The notes under the pieces are model-generated. The model had not been told where the DNA came from. It saw nothing but the letters and a program-made list of their open reading frames with translations, and searched no databases. The position numbers and the translations under genes were made by a program. DNA of 12,019 nucleotides from Prevotella sp. UBA1705 (GTDB lineage Bacteria; Bacteroidota; Bacteroidia; Bacteroidales; Bacteroidaceae), in contig DCJH01000003.1 in assembly GCA_002317385.1 (NCBI GenBank), forward strand, positions 18,045 through 30,063. The letters are read 5' to 3'. Shown piece by piece: positions 1 to 6,723 of the stretch. Position 1 is the first letter of the stretch. Each line of letters opens with the position of its first letter.

Positions 1-23
1 GGGTTTGAATCCCAGCGGAGTCA
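1..23 (+). tRNA. 3' end of a tRNA gene (5' part outside the window)
   Basis: The first bases read as half of a T-arm (GGG, 7-base loop TTTGAAT, CCCAG), then a seven-base 3' acceptor strand CGGAGTC and a discriminator A at 23. No CCA is encoded, as is usual in Bacteroidetes. An intrinsic terminator follows eight bases later, which fits a tRNA transcription unit. The matching 5' acceptor strand would be GACTCCG, which lies outside the window. The loop has T where nearly all tRNAs have C56. The isotype cannot be read because the anticodon is missing. Confidence 0.6.
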
Positions 24-30
24 CGGAAGA

Positions 31-63
31 TAAGCTGCAGCAAAACTGCAGCTTATTTTTGTT
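31..63 (+). terminator. Intrinsic terminator after the tRNA
   Basis: A perfect 10-bp stem (TAAGCTGCAG at 31-40, CTGCAGCTTA at 46-55) encloses a CAAAA loop. It is followed by TTTTTGTTT. This is a textbook Rho-independent terminator on the plus strand. Confidence 0.9.
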
Positions 64-180
64 TCCCGATCACGGGGTTTCCAAATCGCCATCGTTTTGC
101 CCTCGAATCACTAAAGAACTGAAAACAAGCGACTTCTAAAACAAAAAATAACGAGGAAAAGAGAAAAAAAGCAAAATATA

Positions 181-212
181 TTTCCTCATCACAAGAAAAA
201 ATCGTATATTTG
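181..212 (+). promoter_or_regulatory. Bacteroidetes-type promoter for the HU operon
   Basis: TATATTTG at 205-212 matches the -7 consensus TAnnTTTG exactly. TTTC at 181-184 lies 20 bp upstream, where the -33 TTTG is expected, with one mismatch. Transcription would start near 218, giving a leader of about 44 nt before the ATG at 262. Confidence 0.65.
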
Positions 213-261
213 CAACCCAAAACAGAAGGTGTAAACAATACTAAAAACAAGTACATCAGAA

Positions 262-543
262 ATGACAAAAGCAGATATTATCAGTGAGATCACTGAGCAG
301 ACCGGACTACAGAAAAAGGAGGTTGCAGTTGTAATTGAGAGCTTCATGGAGAACGTGAAGAGATGCATGCTCGACAAGAAGGAGAATGTGTACCTGCGTG
401 GATTTGGAAGTTTCATCATCAAGCACCGCGCAGCCAAGACCGCCCGCGACATCGGCAAGAAGACATCCATTACCATCGAGGCCCACGATCTGCCGAGTTT
501 CAAGCCGGCAAAGGCTTTCGTCGATGAGATGAAGGGTGCATAA
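262..543 (+). CDS. HU/IHF-family DNA-binding protein
   Basis: This 93-residue protein has the length and layout of the HU/IHF nucleoid proteins, which bind and bend DNA as dimers. The helical N-terminal half (TKADIISEITEQTGLQKKEV...) is the dimerisation core. The signature RGFGSF at about residues 46-51 leads into the beta-arm, here basic and Lys/Arg-rich (KTARDIGKK). The FKPAKAF segment near the C-terminus matches the final HU strand and helix. The start at 262 fits the promoter at 181-212. No Shine-Dalgarno sequence precedes it, as usual for the phylum. There is no terminator before the small basic gene 47 nt downstream, so the two probably share a transcript. Whether it is a general HU or a specialised paralogue cannot be told from sequence. 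Confidence 0.93.
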   Translation: MTKADIISEITEQTGLQKKEVAVVIESFMENVKRCMLDKKENVYLRGFGSFIIKHRAAKTARDIGKKTSITIEAHDLPSFKPAKAFVDEMKGA

Positions 544-590
544 CTGCACAAATAATAATATTAACATAAACCAACTAAACATTTTAAGCT

Positions 591-680
591 ATGCCAAACG
601 GTAAGAAAAAGAAGGGCCACAAGATGGCTACGCATAAGCGTAAAAAGAGATTACGCAAGAATCGTCATAAGAGCAAGTAG
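591..680 (+). CDS. 29-residue very basic protein, bS22/mS38 (AURKAIP1/COX24)-like
   Basis: The frame ATG CCA AAC ... AGC AAG TAG encodes 29 residues, more than half Lys, Arg or His, with no Asp or Glu. The core MATHKRKKRLRKNRHK resembles the short basic helix shared by the mitoribosomal small-subunit protein mS38 (AURKAIP1/COX24 domain) and actinobacterial bS22, which have the pattern K-M-x-x-x-K-x-R-K-x-x-R-x-x-R. From memory, near-identical peptides sit between an HU gene and an RNase E/G gene in many Bacteroidales genomes; this cannot be checked here. It follows the HU gene by 47 nt without a terminator, and a terminator-like hairpin follows at 701-737. A role as a small ribosomal subunit protein is an inference from the motif and neighbours. 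A coding role is well supported by the clean start, stop and composition. Confidence 0.8.
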   Translation: MPNGKKKKGHKMATHKRKKRLRKNRHKSK

Positions 681-700
681 TCTTCGGACCTTGCTTTGAG

Positions 701-738
701 AAGGGGGCTGCCTCGATGGCGTACCCCTTTTCTTTTTT
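701..738 (+). terminator. Hairpin plus T-tract between the small basic gene and rng
   Basis: AAGGGG (701-706) pairs with CCCCTT (724-729). A short inner GCC/GGC pairing lies within, and TTTTCTTTTTT follows. It ends 18 bp before the rng ATG at 756, and no exact TAnnTTTG promoter lies between them. It is therefore either a partial terminator with read-through into rng or an attenuator in the rng leader. Confidence 0.65.
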
Positions 739-755
739 AATCTAAAGTTCAGGAA

Positions 756-2333
756 ATGACAAGTGAAGTAGTAATTGATGTAAAACCGAAAGAGATTTCC
801 ATCGCACTCTTGGAAGACAAGCGTCTGGTGGAATACCAGAACGAGCCTCGTTCAGCTAATTTCTCTGTCGGCAACATCTACATCGCCAAGGTGAAGAAGC
901 TCATGCCGGGCTTGAACGCCTGCTTCGTAGATGTTGGTTACGAACGCGACGCTTTCTTGCATTATCTTGACTTGGGAAGTCAATTCAATTCTTACGCTAA
1001 GTATCTTAAGCAGGTTCAGAGCGATCGCAAGCGCCTCTACCCCTTCAGCAAAGCATCACGCCAGCCCGATTTGAAAAAAGACGGTAGCGTGCAGCAGACA
1101 CTGACAGTAGGCCAAGAAGTGCTTGTACAGGTAGTGAAGGAGCCCATCTCGACCAAGGGGCCGAGGCTCACGGGCGAACTCAGCTTTGCCGGACGCTTCC
1201 TCGTCCTCATTCCATTTGGAGATAAGGTCTCTGTATCGTCTAAGATCAAGAGCGGTGAAGAAAGAGCTCGACTCAAACAACTCATCCACAGCATCAAGCC
1301 CAAGGGCTGCGGCGTTATTGTGCGCACGGTGGCCGAGGGAAAACGAGTAGCAGAACTGGATGCCGAAATGAAGATTCTCACCAAGCATTGGGAAGACGCC
1401 ATTGTGAAAGTGCAGCGTACTCAGAGTCGGCCGCAGCTCGTCTACGAGGAAGAAGGAAGAGCCGTAGCATTGCTACGCGACCTCTTCAACCCCAGCTATG
1501 AAAATATTTTTGTCAACGATGAAGATATCTTCAAAGAGGTAAAGGACTACGTTTCACTCATCGCCCCAGAGAAGGCGAGCATCGTGAAGCTATACAACGG
1601 CAAGGTTCCTATCTTTGATAACTTCAACGTTACAAAACAAATCAAGGCAAGCTTCGGCAAGACGGTGAACTATGCCCATGGAGCCTATCTCATCATTGAG
1701 CACACAGAAGCTATGCACGTTGTGGATGTGAACAGCGGAAACCGTTCTAAGAACGAAAAGGGACAGGAGGGAACGGCTCTCGATACGAACCTCGGAGCCG
1801 CCGACGAATTAGCCCGACAACTCAGACTACGGGATATGGGAGGAATCATCGTAGTGGATTTTATCGACATGAACCTGGCAGAAGACCGTCAGATGCTCTA
1901 CGAGCGCATGTGCAAAGCCATGCAGAAAGACAGAGCTCGACACAACATTCTGCCACTGAGCAAGTTTGGACTCATGCAAATCACACGTCAACGCGTACGT
2001 CCGGCCATGGATGTCAACGTTGAAGAAAACTGTCCCACTTGCAACGGATCCGGCAAAATCAGATCGAGTATCCTGTTTACCGACCAACTCGAAGGAAAGA
2101 TTGACCAACTCGTCAACAAGATTGGTGTCAGAAAGTTCTACTTGCATGTACATCCTTATGTGGCTGCCTATATTAACAAGGGCTTCTTTACAAGCCTCAA
2201 ACGGCAGTGGCAGAAGAAATACGGATGGGGTGTACATATTATCTCCTCGCAGAAGCTCGCCTTCTTACAATATGAATTCTACGATGCAAACGGTGAATTC
2301 ATTGACATGAAAGAGGAGATTGAGACGAAATAA
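756..2333 (+). CDS. rng: Ribonuclease E/G family endoribonuclease (RNase G)
   Basis: This 525-residue protein is an RNase E/G catalytic region without the long C-terminal degradosome scaffold of RNase E, slightly longer than E. coli RNase G (489). The family cuts single-stranded A/U-rich RNA from 5'-monophosphate ends in rRNA maturation and mRNA decay. An S1-like domain covers about residues 35-145, with a Lys-rich insert near 80-115 that is common in Bacteroidetes members. The motif GPRLTGELSFAGRFLVL (135-151) starts the RNase H/5'-sensor part. Probable Mg-binding aspartates are D324 in HVVDVNSGN and D368 in GGIIVVDFIDM. The Zn-link is CPTC (426-429) followed by NGSG. It follows the HU and small basic genes, an expression-related block. 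It may depend on read-through of the hairpin at 701-737, since no separate promoter is obvious. Confidence 0.96.
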   Translation: MTSEVVIDVKPKEISIALLEDKRLVEYQNEPRSANFSVGNIYIAKVKKLMPGLNACFVDVGYERDAFLHYLDLGSQFNSYAKYLKQVQSDRKRLYPFSKASRQPDLKKDGSVQQTLTVGQEVLVQVVKEPISTKGPRLTGELSFAGRFLVLIPFGDKVSVSSKIKSGEERARLKQLIHSIKPKGCGVIVRTVAEGKRVAELDAEMKILTKHWEDAIVKVQRTQSRPQLVYEEEGRAVALLRDLFNPSYENIFVNDEDIFKEVKDYVSLIAPEKASIVKLYNGKVPIFDNFNVTKQIKASFGKTVNYAHGAYLIIEHTEAMHVVDVNSGNRSKNEKGQEGTALDTNLGAADELARQLRLRDMGGIIVVDFIDMNLAEDRQMLYERMCKAMQKDRARHNILPLSKFGLMQITRQRVRPAMDVNVEENCPTCNGSGKIRSSILFTDQLEGKIDQLVNKIGVRKFYLHVHPYVAAYINKGFFTSLKRQWQKKYGWGVHIISSQKLAFLQYEFYDANGEFIDMKEEIETK

Positions 2334-2362
2334 ATGACCCGAATCCCCAAGGATATAGGCAT

Positions 2363-2374
2363 TTAGATATCTAA
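2363..2374. other. Perfect 12-bp palindrome
   Basis: TTAGATATCTAA is a perfect inverted repeat just before the rng terminator, in the gap between two convergent genes. No function can be assigned. It could be chance in AT-rich sequence. Confidence 0.4.
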
Positions 2375-2375
2375 G

Positions 2376-2420
2376 AATCCCCTGCAGCAAACCAACGATT
2401 GCTGCAGGGGATTTTGTTTT
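2376..2420 (+). terminator. Strong intrinsic terminator after rng
   Basis: A perfect 15-bp stem (2376-2390 with 2399-2413, containing CCCCTGCAGC) has an 8-nt loop and is followed by TTGTTTT. The U-tract is on the plus side only, so it ends the rng transcript. The convergent transporter gene on the other strand ends 18 bp away and may use the same stem less efficiently. Confidence 0.9.
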
Positions 2421-2437
2421 GGGGCATTTCTCCTACC

Positions 2438-3370
2438 CTACTCTGCCGTAGAAGCCGTTTGCTCAGCCAGGTTGTCCCTCTTCGATTTGGACTTGATAAC
2501 CAGCCATACACCCGAGAACACCAGAATGATGGCCATGCCCTGTGGCCAAGTGAACACGCCAAGGCCAGTGAGAACACTCACCGTAACCGACACGATAGGC
2601 TGCACATAGTTGTAAACACTCACCACCGTAGGACGCAATACGTGCTGCCCGACAATGGAAAGCAGGTAGCTCAGGAATGTTCCAAAGACCACCACATAGC
2701 CTGTTTCTATCCAGGTCTTCATCGAGATATCTCCCCAAGGCAGCTCGGCCACATGCCCAAACGTGAACGGAATAATAGATATGGTAGCCCAAGTAAACAT
2801 CCATTTGTTTACCGTTACTACGTTGTACTTCTTGATGAGATGATTGAACAACGACAGATAGAGTGCGAACGACAACTGCGCTCCCATGCACATCAGGTCG
2901 CCCCGGATGTCGCCCACCTTGCTACTGGCCGCGCCCATACTTGTCAAAATCAGTATCACCGCACCGAGACAGCCGATAAGCACACCCGATGCCTTCTTCA
3001 TAGTGATAGGTTCCCTAAGAATAAAGAACGACAGGATCATGGCGAAGATGGGCATCGACGTGGTGACGATACTTGAATTGATGGGCGAAGTGAAGCTTAG
3101 ACCAATGGTATAGAGGCACTGGTTGAACACAATGCCCAGTACGGCGGCACCTGCAAAAAGCAGGATATCGTGCTTATCCACATGCTCCCGCTTGACAAAC
3201 AGCGAGGCAATCCAAAATAAAAGCGCAGCACCAGCCACACGAAACGAAACAACCGAAATACCATCCAACCCGTTGTTCATAGCATCTTTGCCCAAGGGAG
3301 CCATGAGCCCCCAGATGGCCTCGGCCGAAAACATACTAAGATGAGCTTTAAGCGGTTTGTTGTTATCCAT
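2438..3370 (-). CDS. EamA-family (drug/metabolite transporter superfamily) permease
   Basis: This 310-residue, highly hydrophobic protein has the duplicated EamA architecture of about ten transmembrane helices. The first repeat spans roughly residues 10-143 and the second 157-293. Each repeat ends with the usual proline-containing helix, PINSSIVTTSMPIFAMIL (96-113) and RPTVVSVYNYVQPIVSV (246-262), the latter followed by the G-x-x-x-W-P turn before the last helix. The C-terminus is short and cytosolic with basic residues (KSKSKRDN). The family exports or exchanges small metabolites such as amino acids or nucleosides across the inner membrane. The substrate cannot be predicted here. The gene stands alone, convergent with rng and divergent from the ATPase gene. 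The ATG at 3370 lies 27 bp from a minus-strand TAACTTTG box. Confidence 0.92.
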   Translation of the reverse strand: MDNNKPLKAHLSMFSAEAIWGLMAPLGKDAMNNGLDGISVVSFRVAGAALLFWIASLFVKREHVDKHDILLFAGAAVLGIVFNQCLYTIGLSFTSPINSSIVTTSMPIFAMILSFFILREPITMKKASGVLIGCLGAVILILTSMGAASSKVGDIRGDLMCMGAQLSFALYLSLFNHLIKKYNVVTVNKWMFTWATISIIPFTFGHVAELPWGDISMKTWIETGYVVVFGTFLSYLLSIVGQHVLRPTVVSVYNYVQPIVSVTVSVLTGLGVFTWPQGMAIILVFSGVWLVIKSKSKRDNLAEQTASTAE

Positions 3371-3396
3371 TTTGCATAATCATCTAAAAATCGTTG

Positions 3397-3404
3397 CAAA
3401 GTTA
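3397..3404 (-). promoter_or_regulatory. -7 box for the EamA transporter gene
   Basis: Read on the minus strand this is TAACTTTG, an exact match to TAnnTTTG, placed 27 bp before the ATG at 3370. No good -33 TTTG is visible at the expected distance. Confidence 0.55.
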
Positions 3405-3424
3405 CGAATTAATTGAATAGAACG

Positions 3425-3455
3425 GTTGTGGAATGCGTTTTTTTTGCTATTTTTG
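3425..3455 (+). promoter_or_regulatory. Promoter for the ATPase-DUF4435 operon
   Basis: TATTTTTG at 3448-3455 matches the -7 consensus. GTTG at 3425-3428, 19 bp upstream, matches three of four bases of the -33 TTTG. Transcription would begin near 3461. That rules out the upstream in-frame ATG at 3433 and supports the ATG at 3481. Confidence 0.65.
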
Positions 3456-3480
3456 CCCTATACAACAACCTTCCCGAGAT

Positions 3481-4302
3481 ATGCAGAAATACGCAGATTA
3501 TATCAAGCAGATAGAGATTGAGTCGCTTTGGAGCGGCAAGAAACACATCATCTGGGACCTCAACCGACAGGTTAACATCCTGAGCGGTATCAACGGCGTA
3601 GGCAAATCGACTATCCTCAACAAAGTGATTAAGGTACTTTCGGCCGACGGCGAATTCCCAAGCCACATGATCAAAGGTGTGAGAATTAAGGTGGAACCCG
3701 AAGATGCCAAGTGGATCAGATACGACATCATCCGCAGTTTCGACCGTCCGCTGATGAATTCGGATACCATGAGCAAGATGGATCTGTCATTGGTGACCGA
3801 GCTCGACTGGCAACTCTTCCAGCTTCAACGCAAATATCTCGACTATCAGGTGAACATAGGCAACCGTATTATCGAGGCTTTGCAGAGCGGAGCACCCGAT
3901 GCTGCCATGATGGCCCAGCAGATTTCCGAGCCCAAGAAGAAGTTCCAGGATATCATCGACAAGCTATTTGCCGACACGGGCAAGAAGATTATCCGTACCG
4001 AAAACGAGATACGCTTCACCCAAATCGGTGAGACGCTCGTGCCCTATCAGTTGTCGAGCGGCGAGAAACAGATACTCTCCATCCTGCTCACAGTGCTCGT
4101 CGAGGACAACAAAAACTACGTGCTCTTCATGGATGAGCCCGAGGTGAGCCTGCATGTAGACTGGCAATCGCAGCTCATCGACCTCATTCTGGAGCTCAAT
4201 CCCAACGTCCAGATCATCCTCACCACCCACAGTCCGGCAGTCATCATGCACGGATGGGTGGACCATGTGACCGAGGTGAGCGACATTACCGACCAGGTTT
4301 AA
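3481..4302 (+). CDS. Compact ABC/OLD-type (AAA_15/AAA_21-like) ATPase, partner of a DUF4435 protein
   Basis: From the ATG at 3481 the protein has 273 residues. It carries a complete ABC-type nucleotide site: Walker A GINGVGKST (36-44), signature LSSGEKQ (191-197), Walker B YVLFMDEP (213-220, with D218 and E219) followed by a D-loop-like SLHVDW, and the switch histidine in TTHSPAVI (H250). There are no membrane segments. The helical insert between Walker A and the signature is short (about 145 residues), with no long SMC/Rad50 coiled coil, so this is a soluble OLD/RecF-like ATPase. A DUF4435 gene follows after 10 nt. In PARIS, an AAA_15 ATPase (AriA) holds and releases a DUF4435 nuclease (AriB). 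That pairing is the basis for suggesting a sensor/regulatory ATPase here. This protein is smaller than AriA as I know it, so it may be a distinct or housekeeping branch. The longer reading frame from 3433 would start before the promoter's transcription start and adds an atypical N-terminus. Confidence 0.9.
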   Translation: MQKYADYIKQIEIESLWSGKKHIIWDLNRQVNILSGINGVGKSTILNKVIKVLSADGEFPSHMIKGVRIKVEPEDAKWIRYDIIRSFDRPLMNSDTMSKMDLSLVTELDWQLFQLQRKYLDYQVNIGNRIIEALQSGAPDAAMMAQQISEPKKKFQDIIDKLFADTGKKIIRTENEIRFTQIGETLVPYQLSSGEKQILSILLTVLVEDNKNYVLFMDEPEVSLHVDWQSQLIDLILELNPNVQIILTTHSPAVIMHGWVDHVTEVSDITDQV

Positions 4303-4312
4303 GCCACAGACT

Positions 4313-5362
4313 ATGGGAAAACGACTTAGAGACAATCTCACATCCACATACTTCGAGGCAGCCAACAAGCTGAACTCCAAGAGTTCTCGGCGTAAGATTA
4401 TAGCTTATGTTGAGAGCTACGACGATGTGTTCTTCTGGCGCCAGATACTCTCTCAGTTTGAAAACGACAAGGTTTTCTTCGAGGTGACGCTCCCCACCCG
4501 GGTGCAACGACTGGAGCGAGGCAAGAAGGCAGTGCTCATGCAGCTGCTCTCCAACAAGGTGGGCCAGGGCATGATAGCCTGCGTTGATGCCGACTACGAC
4601 TATCTGGAGCAGGGCGCAACCGCCACATCGCATGAGGTAACCACCAATCCTTACATCTTCCACACCTACGCCTACTCCATCGAGAACATGCAGTGCTATG
4701 CGCCGTCGCTCCATGACGTATGCGTTGCCGTGACCCTCAACGACCACAATATCTTCGATTTCGAGCGCTTTCTGGCCGATTTCTCCGAAGCCATCTTCCC
4801 GCTGTTTATCTGGAGTATATGGTATTACCGCACGCCAAACTATAGTCATTTTACCATCACCGACTTCCTTCACATCATCGAGACCGGCAACTTCTCGCTC
4901 AGCAATGCCGATGAAATCATCCACAACGTGCGTCGCAAGGTGGATAAGAAGGTAGAAATGCTGCAACGACAGAATCCCAACGCTCACGAGAGCTACCAGC
5001 ATGTGAAGGAAGACTTGCTGCAACTGGGTGTCACGCCGAAGACCACTTACCTCTATATTCAGGGTCACCACCTCTTCGACAAGCTCGTGGTGCCGATGGT
5101 TTCCAAGGTTTGCGAGAAACTCATCCATGAGCGCGAGAACGAAATCTACCGCGAGAGCGTGCACGGCACGCAGCGCCGCAACGAGCTCTCCTGCTACACC
5201 AACAGTGTGGAAGACATCGTGCCCATGCTGAAAAAAAACTCTGGATTCATGCGCTCCGACCAGTTTATAGACATCAAGGCCGATCTTACCGGATTTATCC
5301 AGGGGCTCGACCTCTCGGAGCCTGCTACTCAGCCGGAGCAGTCGGCCGTAGCCCTGTCGTGA
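4313..5362 (+). CDS. DUF4435 (TOPRIM-like) protein, putative effector of the ATPase pair
   Basis: This 349-residue soluble protein has the features I associate with DUF4435: an acidic residue at the end of the first strand (IIAYVESYDD, E34), an acidic pair DAD at 92-94 in GMIACVDADYD, a Y-S-I-E-N motif (E124) and a glycine-histidine turn QGHHLFDKL (250-258). E34 and the D92/D94 pair have the spacing and strand context of a TOPRIM metal site as found in OLD and AriB nucleases. A middle part near 170-240 is helical, and the last 30 residues look disordered. The gene begins 10 nt after the ATPase and has its own terminator at 5429-5472, so the two form one operon. By analogy with AriB it could be a metal-dependent nuclease silenced until triggered; that is inference. 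Base composition resembles the neighbours, giving no sign of recent transfer. Confidence 0.85.
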   Translation: MGKRLRDNLTSTYFEAANKLNSKSSRRKIIAYVESYDDVFFWRQILSQFENDKVFFEVTLPTRVQRLERGKKAVLMQLLSNKVGQGMIACVDADYDYLEQGATATSHEVTTNPYIFHTYAYSIENMQCYAPSLHDVCVAVTLNDHNIFDFERFLADFSEAIFPLFIWSIWYYRTPNYSHFTITDFLHIIETGNFSLSNADEIIHNVRRKVDKKVEMLQRQNPNAHESYQHVKEDLLQLGVTPKTTYLYIQGHHLFDKLVVPMVSKVCEKLIHERENEIYRESVHGTQRRNELSCYTNSVEDIVPMLKKNSGFMRSDQFIDIKADLTGFIQGLDLSEPATQPEQSAVALS

Positions 5363-5428
5363 CGCCCCACCCCTCCGGCCATGCGACAGACCCAGGCGCG
5401 CCACCACCACTTCATTCCCTTCACACAT

Positions 5429-5472
5429 ACATCAGGATGGGCCAGCAACCTCATTCCTGGTGTATTTTTTTT
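5429..5472 (+). terminator. Terminator of the ATPase-DUF4435 operon
   Basis: ACATCAGGA (5429-5437) pairs with TCCTGGTGT (5455-5463), a 9-bp stem with one G-U pair. After one A comes a run of eight T. The rest of the 5363-5564 gap holds only a possible promoter for the sigma gene. Confidence 0.8.
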
Positions 5473-5513
5473 ATCAAATCGGTTTTCTTTCAAAAAATAT
5501 GGTTTTTGCTGTA

Positions 5514-5539
5514 GTAAACCTGGGTAGGCCTGCGTCTAA
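5514..5539 (+). promoter_or_regulatory. Possible ECF-type (autoregulated) promoter before the sigma gene
   Basis: GTAAAC (5514-5519) and CGTCTAA (5533-5539) resemble the -35 AAC and -10 CGTC cores of ECF-dependent promoters, 26 bp before the sigma gene ATG. The 13-nt spacing is shorter than the usual 15-17, so this is weak. A degenerate TATGGTTTTTG at 5498-5508 is not a proper TAnnTTTG match. Confidence 0.3.
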
Positions 5540-5564
5540 CGGGTGTACTTAATCCGGAAAAGAG

Positions 5565-6050
5565 ATGAAAACAACAGACGACGAACAACGGTTTGCAAGT
5601 ATCGTCCGCGAGCACAAGAGCACCATCTACACCGTGTGCTACATGTTCTCCAAAGACGAAGATGAGGTGAACGACCTGTTCCAAGAGGTGCTCATCAACA
5701 TCTGGAAGGGACTGCCATCGTTCGAGCAACGCAGTTCCGCACGTACCTGGATCTATCGTGTGAGCCTCAACACCTGCATCTCGGCCGAGCGCCAAAAGGC
5801 CAAGCGCACCACCGTCCCGTTGTCGCTCGACATCAATCTCTTTGAAGACCAGGATGCCGACAGCCGTCAGATCCAGATGCTCAACCGCCGCATCGGTCGC
5901 CTCGGGCCCTTCGACCGGGCCATTATCCTGCTATGGCTTGAGAACATGAGCTATGAGGAAATAGGTCAGGTGGTGGGCATATCGGCCAAGAACGTGTCCG
6001 TGCGTCTCTACCGGATCAAGGAACAGCTCAAGCAAATGTCTAACGATTAA
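5565..6050 (+). CDS. ECF-type sigma-70 family RNA polymerase sigma factor
   Basis: This 161-residue protein has only the two domains of ECF sigma factors. Region 2 (about 10-77) includes DLFQEVLINIWKGL (37-50), which binds core polymerase, and the -10 recognition helix ARTWIYRVSLNTC (59-71). Region 4 (about 105-157) has the helix-turn-helix YEEIGQVVGISAKNVSVRLYR (130-150) for -35 recognition. A short linker rich in Asp and Gln joins them. The membrane-protein gene begins 12 nt after its stop, so the two are surely co-transcribed. Such pairing often means the second product controls the sigma factor. The signal and regulon are not visible, except that its own promoter may be one target. Confidence 0.93.
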   Translation: MKTTDDEQRFASIVREHKSTIYTVCYMFSKDEDEVNDLFQEVLINIWKGLPSFEQRSSARTWIYRVSLNTCISAERQKAKRTTVPLSLDINLFEDQDADSRQIQMLNRRIGRLGPFDRAIILLWLENMSYEEIGQVVGISAKNVSVRLYRIKEQLKQMSND

Positions 6051-6062
6051 ACGGCAAAAACA

Positions 6063-6671
6063 ATGGAAAACCAGCATCAGGAATTGGAGGAAATGCGCCA
6101 GCAGTTCCAGCTTCTCAATACCAAACTCGACAACCAGACCATCGTCAGCGACCAGCTCATACGCCAGTCGATGCTCTCGAAGATGTCGTTTCTCAGGCGC
6201 TACACGTGGATTACCTATCTCATCCTACCCATTGTGCTTCTTGATTTCATCTATCTACGGTCTCTCTTCGATTTCTCTTGGGCATTCATCATCGGCACCA
6301 TGGTGATACTGTCCCTATGCGTCTTCGCCAACTCTTATATCAACAGGTATAGGAACCAGGATTTCTCGAGCGGCAATCTCCTCGATGTTTCGCGGCAGAT
6401 GGTGCGGCAACGCACCCTGCGCAAACGCTTCTTCATCGTAGGCAACCTGCTGCTTGTGCTCTGGTTTGCATGGCTATTCTATGAGGTGCACGACGGTATG
6501 CAACGTGGAGTACCCGCCTATCGTGAGCTCTCCGCCACCCTGCTCATCGGCTCATTCAGCGTGGGATTCATCATTGGAACCTTCATCGGCATCCGTAACT
6601 ACCTCAAGATGCAGCGTATCAACAGCGAGATTATCCGTCAAATTGATGATTTAATCCATGAAAACGTATAG
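6063..6671 (+). CDS. Four-helix membrane protein following the sigma factor, putative regulator
   Basis: This 202-residue protein has an N-terminal cytosolic coiled-coil-like segment (residues 1-40, QELEEMRQQFQLLNTKLDNQ), four predicted membrane helices (about 48-67, 71-92, 122-141 and 157-179) and a charged C-terminal helix (180-202). The linker between the second and third helices is basic (RQMVRQRTLRKR). It lacks the zinc-binding HxxxCxxC motif of ZAS anti-sigma factors and the FecR layout. I recall similar proteins after ECF genes in other Bacteroidetes. An anti-sigma or sensor role, with the N-terminal coil contacting the sigma factor, is therefore suggested by position and not by a recognised domain. 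It sits in an operon between the sigma factor and an exported TraB/GumN protein. Confidence 0.85.
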   Translation: MENQHQELEEMRQQFQLLNTKLDNQTIVSDQLIRQSMLSKMSFLRRYTWITYLILPIVLLDFIYLRSLFDFSWAFIIGTMVILSLCVFANSYINRYRNQDFSSGNLLDVSRQMVRQRTLRKRFFIVGNLLLVLWFAWLFYEVHDGMQRGVPAYRELSATLLIGSFSVGFIIGTFIGIRNYLKMQRINSEIIRQIDDLIHENV

Positions 6672-6723
6672 AATCGGGAAAACGACAAGATAAAATTCAC
6701 AACATCTAAATCAATAAGACACA

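Noticed and set aside
64..75. Small hairpin CCCG-ATCA-CGGG before the HU promoter
   Set aside because: It has a four-base-pair stem with no T-tract and no context, so it is within chance expectation.
2399..3076. 225-codon plus-strand frame opposite the EamA transporter
   Set aside because: It starts inside the rng terminator stem and encodes a His/Arg-rich composition typical of antisense shadows of membrane proteins.
4286..5428. 380-codon minus-strand frame opposite the DUF4435 gene
   Set aside because: It lies antisense to a gene with recognisable motifs and operon context, has no promoter, and its translation shows no family features.
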